Below, one piece after another: positions 34,018 to 45,639 of a DNA stretch of 64,000 nucleotides. Source of the stretch: Apiospora phragmitis (Eukaryota > Ascomycota > Sordariomycetes > Amphisphaeriales > Apiosporaceae); assembly GCA_038363925.1 (NCBI GenBank), contig JAQQWL010000010.1, positions 248,001 through 312,000 of the forward strand, given 5' to 3'. Below the pieces are notes generated by a model. That model did not search any database. It had not been told where the DNA came from and worked only from the letters and a program-made list of their open reading frames with translations. Numbering within the stretch: position 1 is the stretch's first letter; each line of letters begins with the position of its first letter. Both the position numbers and the translations under genes were made by a program.

Positions 34018-35138
34018 ATGAGATGCGAGCATAATGGACCAGGGAGACCAGAAAGACTTCTTTCAGAGCTGCGAGAAGGTAGTACACCGCTACCGCCTGT
34101 ACAAATCACACGTCCCGAGTTGATCCCTGGTTGGGGCCGTTCCGTGTCTCAAGTCCGAGAAGTAAGTTCTTCGCAAGCAAGATGATGGAATTTCCTAACT
34201 TTCTTTTTCGTCTTTTTCTCTCTTTCTCGCCGTGATCGGCGAAAGATGGGATGACTTTCTTGGTCAATCAAAATCTATTCGTAGTAATCTTAACTAACAT
34301 GTTTCTGGTAATTTAGGCGTTCCGCAACTCAGCTGTTGCCAGCCAGACTCCAGCACATGCCACTACGCACTCGCCATTAGTTCGGCACACAGGCCATGTT
34401 TCCGAGGATACCAATGCCTTGGACGGCGACGAAACCATAGCTCACTCGAACGACAAGCCCATGGAAGCCCTGCAGCTCCAACAGGATCATGCAGCACAGC
34501 CCACGATCCGCCAAGAGTTGACCGATTCGGAGCCGAGGAGGAACGAGAACTGCTGCATACTTGTGACGGGACTTCCCAGCACAGTGGCCGTTGCCGACTC
34601 TATCCGCAAAGTCCAAATCCGACAACTTGGCAAGATTGCAGCGATTCAAGTCCATCCACCGCGCCCCCATATCCACACCGCCGCAGTGAAGGTGACGATG
34701 TGGGATGGAGCAGGGGCACACCGAATAATGCGCGCCGTCCGGACAGGGAACTTCGGCGTCGACGGACACCAATTATGGGCGTACTGGAACCGGGTCAAGG
34801 CGTTCCAGCAAAGAAGACACAACAGATCCCGGGTTATCCAGGTGAAGGGACACCCTGACATGGTTGCTCCAGATGTGTTGCTATCCTGGTTCGCGTGCCA
34901 CTTCTACTTCGATATGGGGCAAGTCTTGGTGAAGCTGTCCACTCCAGACACGATGATTGTGGAATACAGGTTCGGCTCTTACGTGAAGCAGGCACAAAGC
35001 GCCCTCACTCTTCTCCACAACACATACCACAAGGCTGAGGTGGACTGCGTATACACAGACGACCCCTGCGAGCCTGCTGATAATGACCTTACACTGGCTC
35101 AACTGATGTCAGAAACCACACTGGCTGTCAATCCTTGA
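34018..35138 (+). CDS. RRM-like fungal protein of unknown role, 321 aa
   Basis: Exons 34018-34161 and 34317-35138; the intron has a GTAAGT donor, a TAACTAAC branch site and a TAG acceptor, phase 0. The first 100 residues are polar and low in structure. From about residue 135 the pattern resembles an RNA-recognition fold: strand CCILVTGLP, a helix, strand with KIAAIQVHPP, then AAVKVTMWDGAGAHRIM and the GVDGHQLWAYWNRVK strand. A second half (SRVIQVKGH, then FYFDMGQVL, YRFGSYVKQAQSALTLL) may be another RRM-like unit. It acts presumably on RNA, but no partner is evident. A broken copy lies at 13.1-13.6 kb, so this is a small local family. Sequence intact. Confidence 0.75.
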
Positions 35139-36360
35139 TCCGAGGGGGCTATACAAGAGCAGGAGTATGTGGTACCTAGGAGTACAGATACTTGACAGAA
35201 GTTGGAAAGCGGTCTGACTTTGAGGTAATGAGAACAGACTAGAGCAGGTTGGTCGTAAAGCCCTCACAGGTAGAAAACAATAGAGACTTGAGAAGCCTAC
35301 GTAACAATGATGTGGGTTCTATCACGTAATACCACCGTCGCTGCCAACGCCGGCGCCAGGGGCTCCAGGATACTTTAAAACAACCTCGTAGGACAGGCAG
35401 ACGGGTAAAGGATAACGAAAGCCTCAGCCAAAACCACGGGAATCATACTGCAAGCCAAGCTGGAAATTCATGTCTCATTCGTTATGAGCATAGCTTCGGC
35501 CTGCTTTATTATCCGCCTCATCGCGTAGCAGTGTATCACCTCGAGGCTATGAACTCCCAGTTGAGTGGACTCTCCAGGAAAGGGTGCAACCCCATCGGGT
35601 CTCTGGTGGAAGCTGTGATGTCTATAGAAATCAAAGGTGAGCAGTTGGCGTTTTCGTAACAGATGGGCTGTCTCGGTTGGCATCGACTCGAAGTGGGGGT
35701 AAGGAGGGAAGGACATATGGCATTGACATTGCCCGGGCGAGATTGATAGGTATGCATGTATACCTAGAGAGGGTCTCTTAATTGCTCATAAAGGTGGATG
35801 AACAGTGAGCCACTAGCTACTCGGTGTAATTCTAAGCTGAGTGGTCAGTGAACTGATTGTGTATATGAAATGATTCTTAAACCCCTTCACAGGGGGGTTT
35901 GGCCTATTAATCAACTGTGCATCTCAATAATGGTTACTACAGGTACCCTGATCCAGATTTCCCGCAGTACTGATTTCCTCGCAATGTCCAACAGAGTCCT
36001 GGGCATTTAACCAGGTGTTCTTTCTTTCCACCCTCTGTCAACTTCATATTTTCTCCTCCCTCAACATTGACCTGGATTCTGAAATCATCCAGCAATCCAC
36101 ACTCTACCTAAATAGACAGACCCTATTTAGTTTACATTTCGGCACCTGAAGACGACGATCTCTCTTTCCTTGCTACCATTCATCCTCATTCATTTTCATT
36201 TTTCTTGCGACATCACGGATTCCACTGAGCCCACACTGAAGACATCCAACAACACACGCAAAACGAACTTCTGCGCATCGCTGTCAGCTCAGCCGTCGAC
36301 TTGCCCACCGCGCACCTCTCTCCGAGCATTCAAGAGACATCCTCACCGAGTTTCGACAGA
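35139..36360. other. Intergenic stretch
   Basis: 1.2 kb without a recognised gene. The last 300 bases are pyrimidine-rich on the + strand, typical of a fungal promoter and 5' leader in front of the BTB gene at 36361. Confidence 0.5.
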
Positions 36361-37316
36361 ATGTCTCCCCAAAAGTACCCCACCGTTAGCCAGGAGGGCG
36401 ACCTATTGTACGTTACCCATTTCGTCTCCCTCTCACATTCATGCCAGCACTGACATTTCCTCTTCGCAGCCTGTGGGAGACAGGAAAGTATGCCGATGTC
36501 CGCATCACCTGCCGCGGACACAGCATGCTCCTCCACCGAGGAATCCTATCCCGATGCCCCTGGTTCAGGGAGCGCCTTGACAACATGTTCAACGTGAGTG
36601 AACCATGCGAAGCATAAATGTGATCAGTACTAACTGAAATCGAGATTTGGCAGGAAAACAACATTTACGAGATCAAACTAGACCAGTTCTCGCCAAGCTC
36701 ACTTCAGACTCTTCTATCATTTATCTACAGCACAGGTTAGTACTCATTTTCGCCCTCAATCCGCCCTTCCTCACGTCCACAAGCCCTCTTGGGGACATCT
36801 CGTCGCATTGGTAAATTCTCACTAACCTATCTTCAGAGGTCAATCATGAAGCTCTTCAGCCCACTGCGCTCTTCGATCATGAAATCCTGGCCACGCTATA
36901 TGGCATGGGAAATATATTCAACTTCCCCATCTTCCCAGACGGCAGTGTTGAACGTCGGTATCCAATTTCTGAACAGCGGCATTCAGTACTTCCGCCGCAA
37001 CCCCCAATCGAGAGTACCAACGCGCCAGATCGACCAACTACTCGAGGGCATCAGGATTGCCTACGCCGGCGACGCGCAGAAGCAGTCGACCCTTCGTGGC
37101 CTGTACGTGCACTTCTTCACCGAGTGCTTCGAGAACGTGCAGAACAACCCGTACTTCTTCAGCGCGATTCGATCGGTCCCGATCTTCTCTGTGGACCTGA
37201 TGGAGAACGTAGGCGGCAAGAATGCCGGCAGACAGAGAGTCGAGTTCACCATTTATACGGCCACGGCCTTGACTCCAACTAGTGCCGAAGCGATGAAAGC
37301 CTGGGAGCAGATGTAA
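36361..37316 (+). CDS. BTB/POZ-domain protein 1 of a tandem pair (apparent frameshift in exon 4)
   Basis: Exons 36361-36407, 36470-36593, 36654-36735 and 36837-37316, all with clean GT..AG junctions. The first three exons encode the BTB core: WETGKYADVRITCRGHSMLL (the D-x-x-I strand), HRGILSRCPWFRERL, and IKLDQFSPSSLQTLLSFIYS. BTB folds mediate dimerisation and Cul3 recruitment, although these short fungal proteins have no assigned role. In exon 4 the frame beginning EVNHEALQP and containing YGMGNIFNF has to move by one base between about 36915 and 36960 to reach the conserved C-terminal helices (LRGLYVHFFTECFENV, FFSAIRSVPIFSVDLMENV). Either an extra base or two missing bases would explain this. 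It shares its exon architecture with the gene at 38527. Confidence 0.8.
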
Positions 37317-38526
37317 TTTATGATGATTACTTCCTTTGTGGCTCATGGCTTGGCGCAATGGAAGCTACCCTGGATCGGGGATTCCTTTCTTGCGTAACTG
37401 TTCTGGCTTTTTGGCATTTTGGAGCTGTTATTAAATAAAATTTCCTCTTGGTTACGATTCTGGCGAATTAGTGCGAAGAAGGTATTGTGCGAAGCTTTGC
37501 TGTCTGTATCTGAGTATATGTCATTTTACTTGATTGCCAACCAAACACGTGCCATCTGTTTGTAGGAAGACTTTGCCTCCTACTCTGCATGTCGTTCATC
37601 GAAGATTCCCCAATCCTGATTCCTGCAACGGTGCAATTTGCACACTGTCTACGAACTTTCAACCGCCACTGTTTCCTTTGTGACTCACCGCTTGGCAAGA
37701 GGGGCTTGGAGGTTTCTAGGATAATTTGTATCCATGCAAATCTGCATTGGCTATTTGATAGGCAACCACTGTGTTTTCCCGAAATGATTGCAACGGATGT
37801 CTGCTTGTGAATCGGCTTACATTGGATACCGTACTTCCTGTCCATAAGTAAGTTAAGGTAGTACTGCTCTTCGGCCAGATCAGCGTTCAAAAGATTATTC
37901 TAGCAACCGAAGTTAACAAGCTCTTCTCGCCTCTATTCTCGGCACCTGGCCATGTGTTCCCAGGCCTCAATGAATGACAGCGAGGGATGGAATCAAGTTG
38001 ATCACCCAATATGGAACGAGTACCACTGAGAGATCTCCTCGAGAAGGTAGAGATGATTCAGGTGTTTAACAAGCATGGGATTCATTACTAGAAGGCCTCT
38101 TTAGATACTGGCCATCCTGGCTGTTAGTATCAACAAGATGCGTAGCTTATCTATAATGCATTCAATAATGTGTTGTTCCCGCTCTACGATCCTATAGAGC
38201 CGAGTCGTGATAAACGTCCCATTTTGCATTCAATGTGCCAGTTTCCCATCTTGTGTCTACTTTCCATTTTTCTTTGGCGGTCTTCAGAAACCAACTGCAT
38301 TCAATCCCTCTTTGCCATTGCGTTCTACCTATAAATACACCTCTATCTTCATCTTTCTCATTATAACACAAGCTTCGTCCTTTCTCACTACCTTTCTTTT
38401 TCTCTCACACCTTACACACTACGAAGACCGTCAACACAATTCCGCTGCTGGCTTCTTGGCAATTGCTTCTCTAAACTCAATTTTCACTACCATTATCCCA
38501 CAGTTCTAACAGAGACCCTCAACATA
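37317..38526. promoter_or_regulatory. Spacer between tandem BTB genes, with TATA box of the second
   Basis: 1.2 kb, no gene recognised. A TATAAATA box at 38330-38337 followed by a CT-rich leader precedes ATG 38527 by about 190 bp. Confidence 0.5.
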
Positions 38527-39433
38527 ATGTCTTCAGCAAGAAACTCCACTGTCAGCCAGCGTGGCGACATGCTGTAAGTAAGCCACTTTCAATCACTACT
38601 ACACGTGCTAATTCATGCCCGTAGCCTCTGGCGATCCGGTAACGGCGCCGATCTAAAGATCATCTGCCAAGGCAGACACTGGCTCGTTCACCGATCCATC
38701 CTTGGATCCAGGTGTTCATGGTTTAATGACCGGATCTGGGCACTCGTCAAGGTACGCACCACATGTGAGACCTGGAGTACGGATGCAGAGACTAAACCAT
38801 TTCCCCACAGGACGGTCACTATTTCGAGCTCGAGCTGAATTGGCTTCAACCCCCGCTAGTGCGCACACTCCCTTACTTCATCTATAACGGAGGTAAGTCA
38901 ATTTGCCTATTCTAAAATCCATGAAACCCAAACTCTTGTCTTACCCATCTGCTAACCCTTTCCCAGTCATCGACTGTTGGCCCGTTAATAACGACGGATC
39001 GTCACTTGCCGGCATTGAACACGAGCAAGTGGACCTGCGAAGCATCTACGTGAACTTCTTTGCTCAGGTTCACGCAAACATTGGACCGGATACGCATGAC
39101 TTCTACCAGCAGATGCGAACCATACCGATGTTCTCGGTCGACTTGCTAGAGTGCCTTGGACAAATGGGCTGGGGAACCGAGGTTGAAGAAGACAACAGGG
39201 CCAGAACGACTAGACGGACTAGGTCAAGAAGTCGCCCTCGAGAAGTAGACGTCGATACGGGGAGTAATACACACCGTGGAGATCATAGCTCAATGGAAGG
39301 CCTATGGGGTTCAATGCCAACAATTGACTTAGGACGTAGTGACATGTTTGACTGGACCAGCGGTTGGGCGAGCAGAAGTAATCTTGCGCATGGAATTAAC
39401 CTGACCTTTTCCTCCGACTCTGTAACTTGCTGA
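38527..39433 (+). CDS. BTB/POZ-domain protein 2 of a tandem pair, 240 aa, degenerate BTB
   Basis: Exons 38527-38573, 38625-38751, 38811-38892 and 38967-39433. Exons 1 and 3 have the same lengths as in the neighbour at 36361 (47 and 82 nt) and exon 2 differs by one codon, so the genes are duplicates. The BTB strand is recognisable (NGADLKIICQGRHWLVHRSI) but diverged, and the region after exon 3 is shortened by about 60 residues. The shared C-terminal segment reads LRSIYVNFFAQVHANI and TIPMFSVDLLECL. A unique tail follows with an Arg/Ser-rich stretch (RTTRRTRSRSRPRE) and ends at TGA 39431-39433. The open frame is intact. Function unknown. Confidence 0.8.
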
Positions 39434-40223
39434 AGGCCCAGGAAGCATTGGTCAGCTCTGGTGAATAATAGGAGTGGCTAGTCGGCTCAAACGTCGCGAA
39501 GAGTACTAGAAACCTTTGAACTTCGAGACTGCGATAGCGACACTAGCAACCCAGCTCGAATCACCTAATCAAGATGAAACCAGAAATGAATAGCAATGTC
39601 TCTCATTGCCAAACATACGATCGTGCAGAGAGACAAGTGTGTCCAATTAGATATCACAGAACTAGTCGCGCTGTTTTCGAGGCTGGTTGAGGGAATAAAA
39701 CTTATTTAAAATGGTTTTCTATATACCTAAAGGACGCTTTATATAGCAAGTACCAGTCTTACAGCAGTGAACTCGGCAACCCGTATCCGCGGGCTCGCTT
39801 ATTTGATCTAACCGAGCCAAGTTGTTTGCTACGTCTTGCAGGTCTTGGTAGACTCTCGCAGGGGGGATGATACGCCAAAGCAATTACGAGAGGCAGGGGG
39901 GTCGTTCCTATAAGCGGTGAGGTTCTAAAATGGGCTGGCGCTCATCAAGGTGCGGCACGGATGCGCCGTTGGCTTTCCCCCGCGCCCCCAACCCCAGCCT
40001 CCCAAGTGACCCAAATGACGCGACCTGGGGGTGGCAATGCTAAAAAAAGAAATAAGATAAGACAGAAAAAAGTTCGGTGGGTTCGAAAGAAAGTGAAACA
40101 AACACCTGTCCGATTCCCCCGCTCATCCGGAAAACTTAGAATTATCTTCCTAGGTTACCTGATCTCGAAAGTGGAGAGAGATCTCCGCATCAATCTGTCC
40201 CACGAGACGAGGCCATACATATC
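39434..40223. other. Intergenic stretch
   Basis: About 790 bp, no gene recognised. The right end is the likely promoter of the SDR at 40224. Confidence 0.5.
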
Positions 40224-41187
40224 ATGGCTGAGTTTACCATCACCGATGGCGATCTGACAACCCTCAGGGGAAAGGTTATAATAGTGACAGGTATAGGCCC
40301 CCTTCCTGCCCTCCAATCATTCATTGTAGATCCGTTCCACTGACCAAGAGAACTTCACCCTCTCTCCTAGGCGGCTCATCGGGCATTGGGCTAGCGACTG
40401 TCGAGCTCCTCCTCAGCCTAGGCGCCGCCGTGGTCAGCGGCGACGTGCAGCCGCCGCCGGCGCCGCAGATCATCTACCCGTCCACGGGTGTCACGGCCTT
40501 CTTCACGTACCAGCAGACCGACGTCACCGTATGGGCTGACCTGAGGCGCCTCTTCCAGCGAGCCGTCAAGGTCCACGGCCGCGTCGATCACGTCTTCGCA
40601 TGCGCCGGCGTCCAGTCCCGCAGCAACGACTGCGCGTCCTCCCTTGCGATAGATGCCGACGGCGAGCTCCAAGAGCCCAGCCATGCGGTGCTCGATTGCC
40701 ACCTCAAGGGCGCCATGAGCACGGCCACACTCGCGATCCACCACATGCGGACGCAGGATTTCCCGGGCGGCAGTATCGTACTCAATAGTTTCACCGCGGA
40801 TGTGCAGAGGTTTCAAGGAGTCGACCATGGTAAAACCCCCCTTTTTCAATTCGAATAATTCCACTCTTCCCCCAGTCAGTCTGTCTCCGGTAATTGACCG
40901 TCCTAGCTGTGACCAAAGAAGGCATCCTTGCCCTCGGCCGCGGCCTTACGAGTAGCCTGAACGCAGCCGCGCTTCCCATTCGGGTCAACGTGCTGATGCC
41001 GGGGCGGACCAAGGGTGAAGGTATCAAGGACGTGGCGGCGGCGCGGGCGCGGCCTACCTCATGGCTGACTTCACCAGGCAAGGCAATGTCGTCTATGCTA
41101 GCGAGGGCGGTACCGCGAGATCGGGGGGCTATACTGCTGCCTGCCTATCGGGAGGCAGTCGGAGAGGGCGCGGTGGACGATAACTAG
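40224..41187 (+). CDS. Short-chain dehydrogenase/reductase with altered active site and disturbed C-terminus
   Basis: Exons 40224-40290, 40371-40829 and 40907-41187 (GTATAG..TAG and GTAAAA..TAG introns). The cofactor loop TGGSSGIG spans the first junction; the D-V pair in QTDVTVWADL and CAGVQSR follow normally. At the third junction the active-site YxxxK reads HAVTK: the tyrosine codon position is CAT, so a catalytic Tyr-to-His change. The last part (RVNVLMPGRTK onward) is shorter than in relatives. The expected YLMADFTRQGNVVYASEG strand is found one frame over at about 41060-41110, before the annotated frame resumes with ILLPAYREAVGEGAV. This implies two compensating indels. Together these features suggest an inactive or mis-sequenced enzyme of about 268 aa. 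Confidence 0.75.
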
Positions 41188-41571
41188 GCGATGCACCGGC
41201 TGGGTGGGCTTTTGGCTGTCGTTGCTGTGGCGAAAACAAAGGAGGAGGAGTAGGAGCGCCGAAGTTGACAAGATAAGCAAATGCCTGCATATATATGAGT
41301 GAAGCCGGGTTACTAGTATCCGCATCGATCCCTATAGTAATCCCTAGAGTAACAACAGAAGTAGTGTGCAAGGAACCAAAACGTTTTCATCGCCAACTCA
41401 CTACAACACTATTTCAAGTGGCGGATTCTGAAGTTACGCAAGCTTTGTGAGAGCCTGAAAAGATGTTCATAATTTGGGTATTTTGCATAGGGCACTGAGT
41501 ACGTAAGCAGGCCGTGCAGAAGGCCTATCAGCACCGCTTTTGGCAAACTCGTGCTCCACATAAATTGATTG
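41188..41571. other. Spacer between convergent genes
   Basis: 384 bp of 3' regions; nothing recognised. Confidence 0.5.
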
Positions 41572-41784
41572 TCATTGCCGCGTTTCTATCTTCGATTGGT
41601 CAGTATGGCACACTGCCAAGATAGACATTGCATCGGTCGCCGACCGTGTAAGAGATGGCGACAAGGACGGGTTAGGGCTGGGAGTGGTAGCGGTGGTATC
41701 GCCATTCTCTAAGAACATGGCCCGTATTGAAGGCGTCCGCCGAGCATCGGTGGCGGCGGCGGCAGGATGCTGCTGATGCTGCTG

Positions 41785-41823
<39 letters not shown>

Positions 41824-42477
41824 ATGATTGGTGCCGTGCTGAGCCTGCAGCAGGAGGTCGCCGTCCCGGATGTGGTCGAGGATGGCGTCGACGTCGTAGC
41901 CCCGCCGGATCCGGCGCACGATCTCGAACCCTTCCTCCTCCGACTTGTGCTGGATCACGTCGTACAGCTCCTGGTGGGACCGCAACAGGACCTCCACCTC
42001 CTGGTGCCGTCGCCGCAGCGCCTGGGGGGTCTCCACCCCAGGGTATATGCAATCGGTGCCACGCTTGCCGCACGTGGCACACTGTGGGCTCGCGCCATCA
42101 CACTGTGGAAAAGCGAAGACGCGGGAGAGAGTGAGTGAGGAATGAGCTTGGCAGACAGACAGACGCGAGAAGAAGCAGTAGTCAAGCGCGCTGGGAGTTT
42201 GAGGGACGGGGGAGTGGCGGTCGGGCAGTCGGGGAGTCGGGCGAGGTGTGCTGTGCTGTTGTTTTTGTTTTGAGTGGGTTCGTCAACTCACTTTGGACTT
42301 GCGGGATCGGCAGCCGAGACAGGCGACTTCGGTAACCTTCCGTTTCGCGGGGGGCTCCTCCGCCTGCGTCGGTTGTGCTGTCCGCTGGAGTGATTCATCA
42401 ACGGGTGGAGCGGGTCGCAAGGTCCGGTAGTTGCGAAGCGAAAGGGGTGGTGTGGTCAAGTTGGTAGGGGAATCCAT
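41572..42477 (-). CDS. Small Zn2Cys6 protein with polyglutamine tract, 238 aa
   Basis: Exons 42292-42477 and 41572-42102, GTGAGT..CAG, phase 0; the intron splits the zinc cluster between K and the third cysteine. Cysteines read C-x2-C-x6-C-x6-C-x2-C-x6-C: CLGCRSRKSK, then CDGASPQCATCGKRGTDC, followed by IYPG, a classic Gal4-type DNA-binding domain. A leucine-rich helix follows (QEVEVLLRSHQELYDVI) that could dimerise, then VRRIRRGYDVDAILDHIRDG. This helix-plus-IRRG arrangement is common in fungal Zn2Cys6 factors. After it come about 12 glutamines plus QQH repeats and a Ser/Thr/Pro tail. The large middle homology domain is absent, so this may be a short regulator or the surviving front of a longer gene. 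ATG 42492 is an alternative start. Confidence 0.85.
41768..41826 (-). repeat. CTG/CAG triplet repeat (polyglutamine tract)
   Basis: Roughly a dozen uninterrupted CTG units with flanking CTGATG units on the + strand, read on the - strand as glutamines with interspersed histidines in the Zn2Cys6 protein. Confidence 0.9.
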
Positions 42478-42492
42478 GAAGAAGAACCCCAT

Positions 42493-44010
42493 TTGAGTTC
42501 CCTTTCCAGGGAGCGGAGCGAGCCGATGGAGAAAGTAAGAAGAGACCTAGAAATTTTGTAACGAGCTGCAAACCAGCCAACAGTTGGGCCCCTGGCTAAC
42601 CTGAAGCACCTAACTTGATCGCAAGGAGCAGCTGAAATGACAGTGAATATTTGACAAAATGCCGAAAAGAAAGAACAAGACCAGAAGGGAGAATGGGAAT
42701 TTGTGGGATGGCCACCATGGTTACTTCTGTGATGTGAGCCCCCTTGTCACTCTGGTGGTGTGGCCAGTGGGGACCCAATGGAAGCGACAAAAACAAAACG
42801 AAGCCACGTCCTAAAATAAATATTCAGACTGTTGGGCTGGCCAGTGCCAGGCAAACAATCGCTGTTCGGCCGAAGGACCAGTCAGATGGCTACGATGGGC
42901 TCGGAAGCATTTTTCCAAACGAGGCCCAGGATTGGTCCAAACTGAACATGCTTGCAGAACATGGTACAGGCATGCCGTCACGACCCTCCCCTGCCAGCGT
43001 GCCTTGGACGTACCTTGATGCTTGGAGGGGTTTAGGTTAGCTGTATGTAACTGCTGCCCATACCCCGAACTGTGTGGGGGCTCTCATGAGGGGGACTTGG
43101 TGCCTGGGGGACAATCTTTCTTGCCACTGGCCCCCAAGAACAACTGCTGATTTAGATATCCACTGATGGACGATAGGAGATGCATTGCACGGAGTACGTG
43201 CATGTGCTTACATTGTCTCGACTTTTCTCCGTCGTCCATCAGATCTTGATGAACAGCACTGGGCCGGCAGCGAAATTAGGACGACGGGGGTTTCTCCGGT
43301 CAAGAGTCCATGCAAAAAAAGCCAGCCAGCAGTACATATTCAGGACGAAGGTCCGGGAAAGAGGGACGATCAAGTCATATTTTGGGGATCGCTTGCAACT
43401 CCGAAAATGCACGCGACCTCCAAATGCTGCGTGCAACCAAACCCTGCAACTTTTGTGCCGCCGCAACGCCGCCACATCTGACACGGTGGTACTGTAGTAC
43501 ACAGTGGTTGCATGCTTTGCGTGTTTTCCACCCGCGCCCGGCAGGCACGTACGTATGGCGGGGATCGCGTGACTTTTTGCTGTGATGTACCTGGCAGAGA
43601 ATCATGCGGCTGTCTGACTCATTCAACAGGAAAGTCCATTTGAGGATAAATCACATATGAAGAAAATCATTGTCACTTCGTGTAGGACCAAAATTGGCGG
43701 GAAGCCGTGGTGGTTGAATTGATGACCCGCAGTGAAAACGAAATCGCCAATGGAGAGCGGCCCTTCCCGTTTCTAGCAGCAAGGGGCAAATTTAGCGGAA
43801 GCGGTCTTCCCCGCTACCCCACGCTGACGGACCAGCAGGTCCGACACCAGAAAAATCAACGAAAACGGGTGGTCATACAGCCAGCTACATACTTCATGGT
43901 AGGACAAACCACACATAAAATTGCATTCCATCCTCGTCATACCTACCTTACCTATCAACCAGATCATCCTCCTCGCTCTCAACGCGTTTCTGACGTAACC
44001 GCCCATCACC
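42493..44010. other. Intergenic stretch
   Basis: About 1.5 kb with no recognised gene on either strand. Several short frames lack any signature. The distal part should be the promoter of the DUF952 gene. Confidence 0.5.
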
Positions 44011-44381
44011 ATGTCTGCTGCCGCCACACAGCACCCCACCAAAGTCTTCAAGATCCTCGGCGCTGCCGGCTGGCAGGCCTGGCAGCAGACGGGTACCTTC
44101 CGGGGCGCCTCGATCGATCTGACAGACGGCTACATCCACCTGTCGACGGCGGCGCAAAGCGAGGAGACGTTTGAGAAGTACTTCGCGGGGCAGACGGGCC
44201 TCGTCGTGGCCGAGGTGGACCTCTCCAAAGTCACCGAGTCCCCGGTCCGGTGGGAGGCGTCGCGGGAGGCGCGCTGTTCCCCCACGTCTATGGCACCATC
44301 CCGCAGGCCGCCGTCTTGCGGGTCTTCGAGGAGGTCGACGGGGCGCTGTTTGACAAGCTCGTGGCGGAGGAGCAGTCTTGA
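44011..44381 (+). CDS. DUF952-family protein (one-base frameshift)
   Basis: ATG 44011, single exon. The first half matches the DUF952 pattern: VFKILGAAGWQAWQQTG, then GASIDLTDGYIHLSTAAQ (the DGFIHLS-type signature), SEETFEKYFAGQTGLVVAEV and a DLSKV strand. At 44264-44267, in CGGGAGG, the frame slips. The expected ending (a GALFPHVYG strand, then IPQAAVLRVFEE) is present one frame over and finishes at TGA 44379-44381, giving about 123 residues, the usual family length. The uninterrupted annotated frame instead runs on as Arg/Ser-rich nonsense to 44499. One missing base explains it. DUF952 proteins are small, related in fold to ADP-ribosyl-handling proteins, and of uncertain function. Confidence 0.85.
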
Positions 44382-44897
44382 TCTGGTGGTTCCGAGAAAA
44401 CAGAGGGGATTGCTAACTGCATCTGTTCACGGTGCGGTACACTACCAATCCCAACGACACCGAATCTTGCGATATCTTAGCTTGAGCATGTACAGTTAGC
44501 AAATGAGGTACTTGGTCTGAAAGACGAACGAGTTTTGAGTCAGGTTCGGCATTCGTGGCTAAAAAGGTCGGTATAAAAAGCTCAAATAATTAGTCTGCCA
44601 TCCGATATCTCTAGAACACCCCGTACGGCCCATGAAAGAGCATGACAAACAAACGCCCCGAGCCGGTGTCAATCCGACACTTGCTTCTGATAGTGTGGGC
44701 CGCCTCTTGATAAGCGCGCCGTCACACTGTACCGTACATATCCCCCAATCAAACGATTGCAGCCATGTCCTTGTGGAGGACTTTTACCATAGCTTCTAGC
44801 TCCACCCGCCGAACCAGAACTTGCCGGTCTCGTAGGCCACTTCTTTCAAAAACAACATCATCGTCTTAGCCAGTACCAGCAAAACCTCACCAAGGCC
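44382..44897. other. Spacer between convergent genes
   Basis: About 500 bp of 3' regions; nothing recognised. Confidence 0.5.
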
Positions 44898-45639
44898 CTA
44901 CTGCTTAACCTCGGTAGCCTCGGACTTCACACTGACGTCGTCGAAGCTGAAGTCTGGTTCGTCTTGCACTTCTTCTACATTGCCTCCGTTCATGTTCCTG
45001 CTGTAGTTCTTGTTGTCGCCGGTCGTGTTTCTGCCATCAGCAGCAGCACCACCGTTCTTCTGGAAGACGACCCGCTGGCCGGTGCCGGGCATGCGGATGG
45101 CCATCTCGCCGCGCACCGAGGCGGGGGTCATCTGGTAGACGCGGCGGGCGAAGAGGAAGGTGGCGACGGCCCAGATCCAGACGAGGACGGCGACGCTGAA
45201 GGCGACGAAGAGCGTGGGGACGAGCAGCATCGTCGCGATGCTGATCCAGAACAGAGAGAAGACGAGGCCGCAGACGAGGGCGAAGACGGCCGTCGACAGG
45301 GCGAAGGACACGAAGAGCATCAGCGGCAGGAGGGAGAAGATGGACTGCGAGACGATGAAGGCCTGGAGAAAAGAGGTGGGTAAGACATGGTCAGCATGAG
45401 GGAAACACGATCGGGTCTTCCATTGCAGCACGCGTAATGCAATGTCCAAAGGCGAGAGGAGGGGTTGATGCGAAGACACGTACAAAGGTCAATGGCCGCT
45501 CTTGCGCGAAGTTGCTGGTCGCATCGTAGGCCTTCTGTCGGGTCGGCGGGCTCACGACGCGGTCGACCTGACGTTGCCCGTAGGCGAAGACGCCGTTGGC
45601 TTCGGAATTGGGCTTGGTCTGAGGAGCGTTGACACCCAT
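44898..45639 (-). CDS. Promethin/LDAF1-like membrane protein, 206 aa
   Basis: Exons 45484-45639 and 44898-45362, GTACGT..CAG, phase 0. A soluble N-terminus of about 50 residues precedes a long hydrophobic block (residues about 53-125) made of closely spaced segments such as SIFSLLPLMLFVSFALSTAV and LFWISIATMLLVPTLFVAFS. These form the hairpin-like arrangement of the promethin (PF16015-type) family, which in animals partners seipin at lipid droplets. The C-terminal tail is Asn/Asp-rich and acidic (EEVQDEPDFSFDDVSV). Likely endoplasmic reticulum and lipid-droplet membrane. Assignment rests on the membrane pattern and general resemblance, not on a catalytic motif. Intact. Confidence 0.65.

Noticed and set aside
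41727..42138. Poly-Ala and poly-Leu frames on the + strand
   Set aside because: Other frames of the CTG repeat that encodes polyglutamine in the Zn2Cys6 gene.
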